Of a stretch of DNA of 64,000 nucleotides, positions 19,787 through 29,132 are shown piece by piece (the stretch's first letter is position 1; every line of letters begins with the position of its first letter). The notes below the pieces were generated by a model that ran no database searches, was not told the origin of the DNA, and saw only the letters and a program-made list of their open reading frames with translations. The position numbers and the translations under genes were made by a program. This DNA is from Diacronema lutheri (lineage: Eukaryota > Haptophyta > Pavlovophyceae > Pavlovales > Pavlovaceae), in the NCBI GenBank assembly GCA_019448385.1, contig JAGTXO010000002.1:1054001-1118000 (forward strand). Reading direction: 5' to 3'.

Positions 19787-21392
19787 TCATACGAGCAGGC
19801 GCGCGTGCACGTGCCGGCCGATGCAGTGCAGCACCTCGGCGCGCACGCGTGCGCCCGGCGCGAGCAGCTCGGCTGCGCGCGCAGCCCCGTCCGTCCGTCT
19901 GTCCGAGAAGAGCGACGGCACGTGCGCGTGCACGACGCGCGTCGGCCACGCCGGCACGTGCAGCAAGCGGCCGCTGCCCGTCGCGAGCGCGACGTCGCCG
20001 GCGACAACTTCGCCGGCCGCGGGCGGCGCGCCGTCGACGCCGCGCGCTTCCGCCGCGCCGCTTGGCACGCCTGCGCCGTCGAGCAGCAGCCTCACGCGCG
20101 CCGTGCGCGCGTGCACGCTCAGCGCGAGCAATGCGCACGAAACGCCGCCGCCATCGCGCAGCGCCGCGCCAGCCGCGCTCGCCTCGCGCGCGCCAAGGCG
20201 TGCGCTCACGCCAGGCGCGACGAGGAGGATTGCGCCGTGCGCCGGCTCGTAGCGCAGCACGTAGGCGCGCACGGCCTCGCCGACGCGTGCCTCGAGCGCC
20301 TCGACGCTGTGCGCTGAGAAATCGAAGTCGCGCACGCCGACGTACACGTCCGTGCGCGCGGCGCACACGCGCTCGAGCCGCGCGGCCACGATGCGCGGGC
20401 CGAGCACACGGCCAAGCTCGAACGCGCCGACCGCGTCCGCCGCGGCGTACCTCGCGAGCGCGCGCGAGAGCGGCCGTGCCGCCCACAAATCAGCATGGCG
20501 GCCCATCTGTGCTTTCACCTCGCGTTTGAGCGCGCCGAGCGCGAGCGCGGACGGCGGCGCGTCCGCGCACGCAAGCGCGCCGGCCGAGCTGTCGTCGTCG
20601 CTTTCGGCCACGGCGCCGTTGCGCCCCTCGTCCCAACGCCGCTGCCAACGCGCGTCCTGTGGTCGCGCGGGCGCGCGTGGCGGCGCAAGGTACAGCGCCT
20701 GCAGCACCTCCAGCGAGGCGAGCTCCCATGGCGGTGGGCGCCGTCCTGCCTTGCCCTCGAGCGCGCCGTGCGCGACCTGCGTGTCGAGCAGCGGGCCGCT
20801 CAGACGCACGCGCAGCTGCGACCAGAGCGCGTCGCTGTCCGCGCGACAGTCGTGCGCAACCTTTGAAATTGAAGCCGAGCCTAGCAGCTCGCGCAGCCCG
20901 CGGACGATGGCCTCGCGCTCGGCACAGAGGAGGTCGAAGACGAAGGAGACCACGCGCCCGCCCGACGCGTGTGCCGAAGCCTCATCGCACGCTGCGCCGG
21001 AGGGCGCGCTCGCCGGCGCTGCCGCCTGCGCGTCGTCGTCGTCCACCTTCGCATCGTCGGAGGCGTCCGCTTGGAAGAGCCGGCGCAGCGCGCTCAGGGG
21101 CAGGTGCGCCGCGAGCTGCACGGTGCAGATCTGGCCGTGGCGCGAGAGTGCGACGCCCTCGCAGTCGAAGGCGATCAAGCCCCCGCCCGGCTCAGTCGCG
21201 TCGACCGACGCGGCGGCGCGCAGCGCGGCGAGCGCCCGCGCAAGCGTGTGCGCGCCCGCCACAAGCATGCCGATGGGCGGCGCGTTCGGGTGGCTGGACA
21301 CGCTCGCGTGCGCGCGCGCCGCTACGAGCGGCGAGTGCCGGCGCGTCTCCGTGTCAACGTGCGCCTCCCCGCTGCCATCGTGGTCACGCTCG

Positions 21393-21459
<67 letters not shown>

Positions 21460-23674
21460 TGCCGCCTGCTCCCTCCGTCGCCTCGGATACGCGTCGCGCC
21501 TTCGCCGCGCCGTCGGCCGACGCGCCGACGCGCGCCCGCGACTCACCATCGCGCGCCCGCTTGCTCGCCGTTGCGCCGCGCGGCGCGGCCCCTCGCGCGC
21601 GCTGCGGCGTCAAAGGCGCGAGGGCGGCGGGCGCGAGTGCAAAGGTGTCTCCGTCCGCGCATGCTTCCGCCTCGCATGCGGCAGAGCCGCAGCCGCGGCC
21701 GGCGCGCAACGCACCGGCGCGCGCGCACGTGCACGGCCTGGCCGCGCAGCGCTGCCGCGGCGAGCACGGCCCGCCCGTGTCACACAGCGTCACGAGTGAC
21801 GGGCGTGCGTCGAGCAGGCAATGGAGTGCGAGGAGCAGCAGGCCCGCGCGCGCCGTGCGCACAATGGCTGGCGGTATGCGCGCGCCGAGGTCGCGCTCCG
21901 TCTCGATCGGGTCCTCAAACGCGAGCCGATGGTTGCCGCCCACCCGCGCGCCGCCCGCGCCGCCGCCCACCCGCGCGCCGCCCGCGCCGCCAGTCGCGGC
22001 GCTGGTCGCTCCGAGCGTCAGCGCTGCGACGGACGCGCCGTCGACGCCGCACCAGCCGCGATCTGCCTTGTGCGCGTCGCCGCGCACGCTCGCAGCCGCG
22101 TGGCGGTAGCGGTGCGATCCCGCGCCTGCGCCCGCCCAGTGCAGCGCGAACGCGGCGAAAAGTCGCCCATCGCAAGGCGTCGCCTCCGCTGCACGCCCAT
22201 CGCCGCTCGGCGTGCGGCCGCGCTCCATCGTGGGCGCACGGCCCGCAGCGGCGGCGGAGGCCGCGTCAAGGCACGCGCGAAGCGCGCACAGCGCCGCGTC
22301 CGGCTGCGCGGCGAGCCGCGCGACGCCGAGGCCGCGCACGGCGGCGGCCGCGTCAAACGCACGCGGCAGCTGCCCACGGCGCTGCAAGAAGCGGACGACA
22401 AGGAGCCCCCAAAGGTAGCTCGAGATGCCCGCCGTCGACGGCGCGCACAGCCCGTGCGCACGTGCCCACGTGCGCACGCCCGCGCACAGCGGCCGCAGGT
22501 GCGCGCAGCGCTCGGCACACGCATGTAACAGCGCTGTGTTGCACAGCGCTGCAGCGTTGTTCGCGACCACGTCGACACGTACGCACCGCGCGCACGCGCC
22601 GGCCGGCTGGTGCGCGCGGCAAACGGCGAAGCGCAGGACGGGCACGCGCGCGCCCTCGACGAGCGTGATGGGCGGCACGACGACCACGCCCGCGTGCAAC
22701 GGCGCGGCCGCGGCCGTGGCCGAGCCAAGGAGCGCCGCAAGCGCGGCGAGCGCCGCACGCTGGTGCGCGTGCGCGCTGCTCGGCGCGGAAGGGAGGAGCA
22801 GGCACACGTCGACATCCGAGCTCGGTTCCGCCAGTCCGAGCGCGTGCGAGCCGAAGACCACCGCCGTGGCATCCGGCCACAGGCAGCGCGACGCCGCAAT
22901 GACGCATTCGACCGCGCTGCAGGCGGGCGTCTCAGTGTGGGCGGGCGTCTCTGTGTGGGCGGGCGCTCCGAGCCGTGCGGGCAGCGCGCGCAGCTCGGCG
23001 GCGAGCGGCTCGAGGTTGGGCCACGCCATCTCGCCTCCGACACCCGCCTCGCCCGGCGCCACGCCGCCGCGCGCGCCGAGGCTCGCGGGCGCGGCGTCTG
23101 ACCGCCGCTCGGCCGGGCCGTCCGGCGGCCGCAACACGCATGCGCCGATCGCGTGCGCGATGAAGTTGGCCCTGCGCTGGTGCAGCGGCGAGAGGAGAAG
23201 CGTACGCGCGAGCTCAAGCTCGACCCGCGCGCCGCCTACGTGCGCCACTTGGAACGCCAGCTGCACGCCGCTGTTCGCACCGTCGGGCGCTGCTGCGCAT
23301 GCGAGGGCGAGCGACCCGATCGACGGATCGCCAGCCAGGCGGCGCGCGTGCACGAGCCAAGCGGCGCCGAGCCAATCGGTCTCGCGTGCGAGCTGGCGCA
23401 CGAGCTCACGAGTGCCCTCGTCCGTCAGCCTCACCGACCGTCTGCAATGGTGCGACGCCTGCCGGTAGCGGCGCGCGCGCACGAGCTCGAGCAGAAGGGC
23501 GCGCTGCGCCGCACCGCTCGATTCGGCAGCGGCGGCGGCGGCGTCGTACTCGGCGCGGCCGGCGAGCTCAACGACAGCCGAGACGACGCTGCTCTCGTCG
23601 CATGCCGCGGGGGCGTGGCGTGCGAGCCGCCGCGCCTCACGCTCCGCCTTCGTGAGCTTGCGGCCATGCGTCAT
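19787..23674 (-). CDS. Predicted nucleotidyltransferase (TUTase/poly(A) polymerase-like) fused to a DEDDy 3'-5' exonuclease
   Basis: A 1295-residue intronless protein, start taken at ATG 23674 (MTHGRKLTKAER); an in-frame ATG at 23791 would overlap the divergent DDX11 gene. Residues about 265-460 form a non-canonical poly(A) polymerase/terminal uridylyltransferase module: VVFGSHALGLAEPSSDVDV gives the GS and two catalytic Asp, VRVDVVANN the third Asp, and GISSYLWGLLVVRFLQ fits the PAP-associated domain. After an Asp run (about 22 residues, encoded at 21391-21458), residues about 830-1090 form a DnaQ-like exonuclease: AFDCEGVALSRHGQICTVQL (DxE), VAHDCRADSDAL (D) and YAAADAVGAF (YxxxD). All catalytic residues of both enzymes appear intact. 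The protein would both add and remove 3' nucleotides of RNA; substrate unknown. Confidence 0.8.
21391..21458 (-). repeat. GAC/GTC trinucleotide repeat encoding poly-Asp
   Basis: An almost pure CGT/GTC run of about 68 bp, read on the minus strand as GAC codons, lies between the two catalytic domains of the fusion enzyme. It keeps the reading frame. Confidence 0.95.
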
Positions 23675-23733
23675 CGAGCGCGCATCGACGATGGATGGGC
23701 CGCCCACCGGCGGGAATTCTCGCCCAAAACAAT

Positions 23734-26700
23734 ATGGTGGGAGAGGTGGAGGACCGTGCGCCGGCAGGCAGGTGCATGAGGCCGGCCTCATTCGGCCACC
23801 CGTTCACGCCGTACCCGATCCAGGAGTCTTTTATGCGCGAGGCGTACGACGCGATCGATTCTGGCGGCATTGGCATCTTCGAGTCGCCGACGGGGACCGG
23901 TGCGCGCCGCGCGCCTCTGCAGCGCGTCTTGCGCGTTTGCGCGGCGCCGCGCGCGCGCGCGCACCAAGTCGACGCCCGCTCGCGGTGCCATTTGAACGGC
24001 GCGTCAGGCAAATCGCTCTCGCTCATCTGCGCCTCGCTCACGTGGCTCAACGCCCATTTGAGCGGCGAGCTTGACGACCAAGCGAGCACAGACGCCGCAG
24101 CCGGCAAACCGCTGCCGGCGTGCGCGTCGGCCTCCGCGCAGGCGACGGCCGAGCCGGACTGGATCGAGGAGGCGGCGCGCGATGTGAAGCGGCAGCGGCG
24201 AGAAGACGACTTTCGCTTTGCTGCCGAGCAGCGCCAGAAGCGGCTCAAGCGGCTGCAGAGCGCGCGAACCGTGCTCGGCGCGAGCCAGGCGTGGCGCGGC
24301 GCGGCGCCAGCCGACGCATCGGCGGCAGCCGCGGCCTTGGCCGCCGACGACGCGAAGCTGGGCTGTGTCAGCGCGCCGGACGCACTCGCGTGCTACCTTG
24401 TTCAAGACGACCCCTCCGCCGACCCCGCGCTCGCTCGCGCGTTCGACGCGAGCGACGACGAGGGCGAGCGCGGAGCAGCACGCGTCGCGGCCGCGAGCAG
24501 CGTGGGCGATGCGGACGAGCTGGCACCCGTGCGCCCGGCGGTGCAGATCATCTACTGCTCGCGCACGCACTCGCAGCTGGCGCAGTTCATTGGCGAGGTG
24601 CGCCGGACGCGCTTTGCCGCGAGTATGAGCACCGTCGCGCTCGGCTCGCGCAAGCAGCTGTGCACGCACGACGCGGTTGCTCGCCTTGGCGCCGCCGCGC
24701 GCGTCAACGACGCTTGCCAGGCGCTGCAGCGCTCGACGGACAAGGGTTGCCCGCAGCTGCACCCGCGCAGCGCGCCCGCGCAGCGCACTCTGCGCGACAC
24801 CCTCCTCACCTCGCCCCTCGACCTCGAGGAGGTCCAGTCGCTCGGCGGTAGGCTCGGCTGCTGGTGAGCGAGCGCCCGCGCCGCCGTCCGCTGAGCCGCG
24901 CGCGAGCCCGGCCGCGCCGCGTGCCGCGCGCGGCCGCCCTTTGACACGTCTGCGCGCCTGTCGCCCTTCTCCTACCCCGACGCTCGTTCTTTGACACGTC
25001 TGCGCGCCTGTCGCCCTTCTCCTACCCGACGCTCGTTCTTTGACACGTCTGCTCGCTTGTCGCCCTTCTCCTACCCGACGCTCGTTCTTTGACACGTCTG
25101 CGCGCCTGTCGCCCTTCTCCTCCCCCGACGCTCGTTCTTTGACACGTCTGCGCGCCTGTCGCCCTTCTCCTACCCGACGCTCGTTCTTTGACACGTCTGC
25201 GCGCCTGTCGCCCTTCTCCTACCCGACGCTCGTTCTTTGACACGTCTGCGCGCCTGTCGCCCTTCTCCTACCCGACGCTCGTTTGCGCGCGCGCGCCGCG
25301 CACGGCCACTGCCACGTTCCCCGTTTTCGCCTCAGCTCTTATTACACGGCCCGCTCGGCCGCGGTAGGCGCGCACGTGCTGCTCGTACCGTACAGCTGCC
25401 TGCTGCACGAGCAGACGCGCGACGCGCTCGGCATCCGCCTCTCATCGTCCGTCGTGATCCTGGACGAGGCGCACAACCTCCTCGAGGCGTTGAACGACGT
25501 GCACTCCGTCGCGCTGTCGCTCACGCAGCTGCGCGTCGCGTGGGCGCAGCTCTGCCGCTACCTCGACCGGTACGAGCGCGCGCTCTCGGGGCCCAGCCGC
25601 TCGTCGCTCACACGGCTGCTCCGCTTCGTCAAGGCGCTGCGCGATGCCGTCGCGCCTCCCGCGCCCACCGGCGCTGCGCCGCCGGCCGCGCCGGCCGCCG
25701 GCTGCGCAGTCGCGCGCGTCAACACCTTTTTGGCGGACTGCCGGATCGACCACCTCAATTTGTGGGAGTTGCTCGCGTTCTGCCAGCGCACCGAGCTCGC
25801 GCGCAAGGTGCAGGGCTTCGTCGACGCCGCCGACGCGCGCGAGGCGGCGGACGCGGGCGTCGCGGCGCGCGACCAACGGAGCGGCGCAGGCGCGGCCGCG
25901 TCCGCCTCGTACGGGGTCATCGCGATGCTCCGCGCGCTCACGGCGGCGGACGCGGACGGGCGCGTGCTCGTGCAGCACGCCGGTACCGCCGCCGCCGCCG
26001 GTGGAGCGGGCGCCGACGCGCGCGCTGAGCCGAGCATCAAGTACTTGCACCTGAACCCGACCGTGCACCTCGCACCAATTGTCTCGCAGGCGCGCGCGGT
26101 CTTGCTCGCGGGCGGCACGATGGAGCCAAGGGAGCAGCTGGTCGACGCGCTGCTCGCGGGCGCGGGCGAGGCGGGCAAGCGCCGGCTGCGCGTGCACAGC
26201 TTTGGGCACGTCGTCCCGCCGGCCAACTTGATCGGCCTGTGCGTGCGCGCTGCAGCCGCAGCGGAGCGCCCGCTGCAGCTCGTTGCTGCGGAGCGCGGCA
26301 AGGAGGGCGTGCTCGACTCGGTCGCGCGCGCGCTCGGGCACGTGCGCCGAAGCACGCCCGACGGCCTGATCGTCTTCGTCCCCTCATTCGCATACCTCGC
26401 CATCGCGCAGGCGCGCTGGCTTGCAACGGGCGCTCTTCGTACCGAGCTCGGCGCGCACGGGCCCGTCTTCGAAGAGCCGCGCGATGCGTCGGAGCTCGAC
26501 GCGACGCTCAGCGCGTACGCGCGCGCGATCCGCGGCACCGACGCCGCCGTCGACCGTCGCGCCCGAGCGCCGGCCGATCCCGCCGCCGCCGCCGCCGCCA
26601 CCGCCGACAGCGCGGCCGCGCGCGGCCGCGCAACGCTACTCGCGGTCGTGGGCGGGAAAATGTCGGAGGGGATTAATTTCAGCGACGAGCTGGGGCGGTG

Positions 26701-27076
26701 CGTTGTGCTCGTCGGCCTGCCCTACCCCAACCCAAAGGACCCCGAGCTCGTCGAGCGCATGGCCTTCCTCAACCAGGCGGCCGCACGCGCGCCACGCGCA
26801 CCGACGTCGACCGGCGGCACGCCTGCCCAGCGCTATTATGAGGGTCTGTGCATGCGCGCCGTGAACCAGTCGATTGGCCGCGTGATCCGGCACGCCGCCG
26901 ACTTTGCGGCGATCGTGCTGCTCGACGCGCGCTACTCGCTACCGCGCGTGCAGGGCAAGCTGCCCGCGTGGATCCGCCAATCGCTCTTGGACGTCGGCAC
27001 GGCGGCCGAGGCGGCCACCGCGATGCGCGCCTTCTTCGAGCGGCATGCCGCGCCGCGCGGTGGTGGGGGCGAGTAG
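23734..27076 (+). CDS. DDX11: DDX11/CHL1-type Fe-S DNA helicase
   Basis: Three exons: from 23734 (or ATG 23776) to 23899, 24008-24863 and 25336-27076. ATG 23734 has the better context (AATATGG); 23776 starts directly before the conserved HPFTPYPIQESFM. Intron 1 splits Walker A: IFESPTGTG joined to KSLSLIC. Motif Ia region IIYCSRTHSQLAQF, Fe-S cysteines (KQLCTHD, NDACQAL, KGCPQ, RLGCC), DEAH box VVILDEAHNLLE, VLLAGGTMEPREQ, GLIVFVPSFAYL and the C-terminal MSEGINFSDELGRCVVLVGL and NQSIGRVIRH are all in XPD/FANCJ/DDX11-family order. DDX11 unwinds forked and G-quadruplex DNA and supports sister-chromatid cohesion. The 472-nt intron 2 carries a minisatellite. A long G tract follows the stop. Confidence 0.9.
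24940..25283 (+). repeat. Seven-copy 49-bp minisatellite in DDX11 intron 2
   Basis: Units start at 24940, 24990, 25039, 25088, 25138, 25187 and 25236 with TTTGACACGTCTGCGCGCCT and end CGACGCTCGTTC. Units are 49 bp, except two of 50 bp with one extra C. Copy 3 has two substitutions (CTCGCTTG for CGCGCCTG). The array makes up most of the 472-nt intron and is pyrimidine-rich on the sense strand, which may help 3' splice-site use. Confidence 0.97.
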
Positions 27077-27086
27077 CAAAGCTGCG

Positions 27087-27087
<1 letters not shown>

Positions 27088-27118
<31 letters not shown>

Positions 27119-27136
27119 GGGGGGGGGGGGGGGGGG
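27088..27136 (+). repeat. Long G homopolymer (30 G, A, 18 G)
   Basis: This run starts 12 bp after the DDX11 stop codon, so in the sense strand of its 3' region. Such a tract can form stable G-quadruplexes in DNA or RNA and is also prone to assembly length error. Confidence 0.9.
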
Positions 27137-27486
27137 TCTCGCACGCAGTGGTGATTCGACATGAGACACTTCGGGCCCAGTGTCTTTTGATTTATGTGGT
27201 TTGTACGTGATTTGTCGAGGCTGAAGTAGAGAGCATTTCAATTGTACTGATGATCAACCGCTCACTCGTCAAGCGCCGGCCGCCATCGCGTCCGGGGCAG
27301 CCGCGCCGGGCTGCCGCCCGCGCCGCACGCGCGCGCGCGCGCGCATCGCAGGCGTGGAGCGAGTTGATTCCTCGCCCCGGCCGGCGCCCCTGCGCCGCCG
27401 GCCGCCCGTCCCCGCGCGGCGGGGCGTGCGCGCACTGGCACGCCATCCGCACGGGAAGGGCGCGAGAGAGAGCGCCGCCCGGCCGC
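27137..27486. other. Intergenic region between DDX11 and 14-3-3 (convergent 3' ends)
   Basis: No convincing gene. It holds the probable 3' regions of both genes, an AT-richer stretch (27185-27260) and a hairpin at 27164-27185 made of AGACACT and AGTGTCT around an 8-nt loop, followed by TTTTG. The hairpin may mark RNA 3'-end formation, but that is speculative. Confidence 0.5.
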
Positions 27487-27847
27487 TCACGCGTCCTGCA
27501 CCGGGTCCGCCTGGTCCTGGTCGCTCGTCCACAGCGTCAGGTTGTCGCGCAGCAGCTGCATGATCAGCGTCGAGTCCTTGTACGACTCCTCGTCGAGCGT
27601 GTCGAGCTCGGCGATCGCGTCGTCGAAGGCGCTCTTCGCGAGGTTGCACGCCGCCGGCGGCTTGCTCTGTACCTCGTACATGAAGACCGAGTAGTTGAGC
27701 GCGAGGCCGAGCCGGATCGGGTGCGTGGGCGAGAGCTCGGTGAGCGCAATCTTCTGCGCGCTCTCGTACGCCTCCTCGGAGGAATCAGCCACCTCCTTCT
27801 TCACGGACTCCTCATTCCTAAACTCGGCAAGGTAGCGGTAGTAGTCG

Positions 27848-27879
<32 letters not shown>

Positions 27880-28233
27880 GGCGAGCACCGCCTTGCCGAT
27901 CAGGTTGGAGTCGAGAAGCGCGAGGATCTCGTTGCAAATCTTGTCGAGCTCGCCCTCGATGGTCTTGCGGTACTCCTCGATGATCTTCACCTCCGTCGAG
28001 TTCGGGTCCTTCGTGCTCTCCTTGGACTCGATCGACGAGAGGATCCGGAACGACGCGCGGCGGGCGCCGACGACGTTCTTGTACGCGACCGAGAGGAGGT
28101 TGCGCTCCTCGAGGGTGAGATCGGCGTCGGCCATCTCGGCGAGCTGCTTCATGTACTCAACCATCTCCTCGTACCGCTCCGCCTGCTCGGCGAGCTTGGC
28201 CATGTAGACCGTGTCAGCTTTGCTCGCGGCCAT
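27487..28233 (-). CDS. 14-3-3 protein
   Basis: A 248-residue intronless protein with the complete 14-3-3 fold. Signatures: [20 protein letters not shown] near residue 45, the phosphopeptide-binding [18 protein letters not shown] near 125, and the second family signature covering [18 protein letters not shown] near 217. The C-terminal tail ([13 protein letters not shown]) is short and acidic as usual. 14-3-3 dimers bind phosphoserine/threonine motifs and regulate enzymes, channels and transcription factors in cytosol and nucleus. Codon use is strongly biased to C or G endings, consistent with high expression. Divergent from the UIM gene with 89 bp between start codons. Confidence 0.97.
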
Positions 28234-28322
28234 AGTTCTTGCTGCGGGTGGTGTCGAAGGGGCGCTCCGCCAACGTCAGGGTAAGACCTCCCGGACAAGC
28301 CTTTCCGGACGGCCGAGGGGGG

Positions 28323-29075
28323 ATGTCCGGCCATCCGATGGGCGCGGTGCCCCTGCTCGACACGGATCCGTTTCGCGTGATGATGAGCATCTACCAGCAG
28401 CGGCACACGGACGGCGGCGAGGGCTCCGCGTCTGCATCGGACGCGGGTAGCACAATCTCGACCAACCCCAACTCGATCTTCTCGAACACCGCGACGGTGC
28501 GCTTCGGCAACGTGCTGTCGCTCGAGGACTTCAAGGGCTGCCCGTGCCCGCTCGACGACATCGTTGAGCACGAGCGGCCGCGTGACGGCGACAGCATCTC
28601 GCCGCACGACCGCAGCCTATCGCCGCGTTCCCCGCGCTCGGTTCGCGTCAATCAATCGTCGCGCGCGGCGTCGCCAGTCAACCACGACGACCTGGGCGAC
28701 GGTTTGGGCGACGAGGTGGTGTCCAACCCGCCCGAGGCCGGCGATGCGGACGACGACGGTGCCGCGTTTGGGCCCGGGCTCGGTGACAGCGCGCGCGACG
28801 ACGACGACGCGCTGCTCCAGCTCGCGATGTACCAGAGCCTGCACGACCGCGCAAGCCAGAACGGCGGGCCGTCGTCCATCGCGCGCGCCGCCGTGCTGCG
28901 CGCCGCGCGCGTGGCGATCGCGCACGATGACGCCTCGCGCGAGCACGGCGCCGACGCGCGCCACCATCCGTCGCACTTTGCGCCGCCAGGGTCGGCCATG
29001 TCCGAGCGCGCGCGCGGGAAACAGCCAGCGAGCGCGCTCGCGTACGGCAGCGTGGGCCCCGGCCGGAGACCGTAG
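28323..29075 (+). CDS. Uncharacterised acidic protein with a predicted ubiquitin-interacting motif
   Basis: A 250-residue protein starting at ATG 28323; the upstream in-frame extension has no ATG. It is Ser, Asp and Gly-rich and mostly low complexity. Near residues 158-173, DDDDALLQLAMYQSLHD matches the UIM pattern (acidic cluster, hydrophobic, Ala-x-x-x-Ser, acidic), which binds ubiquitin. A short MSERARGKQPA follows near 223. An N-terminal block, DTDPFRVMMSIYQQRHT, looks ordered. There is no catalytic domain, so a ubiquitin adaptor is plausible. I cannot name an orthologue. It is convergent with the TEX10-like gene (57 bp between stops). Confidence 0.6.
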   Translation: MSGHPMGAVPLLDTDPFRVMMSIYQQRHTDGGEGSASASDAGSTISTNPNSIFSNTATVRFGNVLSLEDFKGCPCPLDDIVEHERPRDGDSISPHDRSLSPRSPRSVRVNQSSRAASPVNHDDLGDGLGDEVVSNPPEAGDADDDGAAFGPGLGDSARDDDDALLQLAMYQSLHDRASQNGGPSSIARAAVLRAARVAIAHDDASREHGADARHHPSHFAPPGSAMSERARGKQPASALAYGSVGPGRRP

Positions 29076-29132
29076 CGGGCGCATGAATTGGCAGTGAGGA
29101 TCAGGGAATCCTCATTGCGTCACACGCTCAGG

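Noticed and set aside
24004-25243. Minus-strand frames with a repeated RVGEGRQARRRVKERASG peptide
   Set aside because: They simply translate the intronic minisatellite; frame openness comes from repeat length, not coding.
27164-27185. Bacterial-type intrinsic terminator after DDX11
   Set aside because: The hairpin with T-rich tail looks similar, but this is a eukaryotic genome with Pol II genes; kept only as a note.
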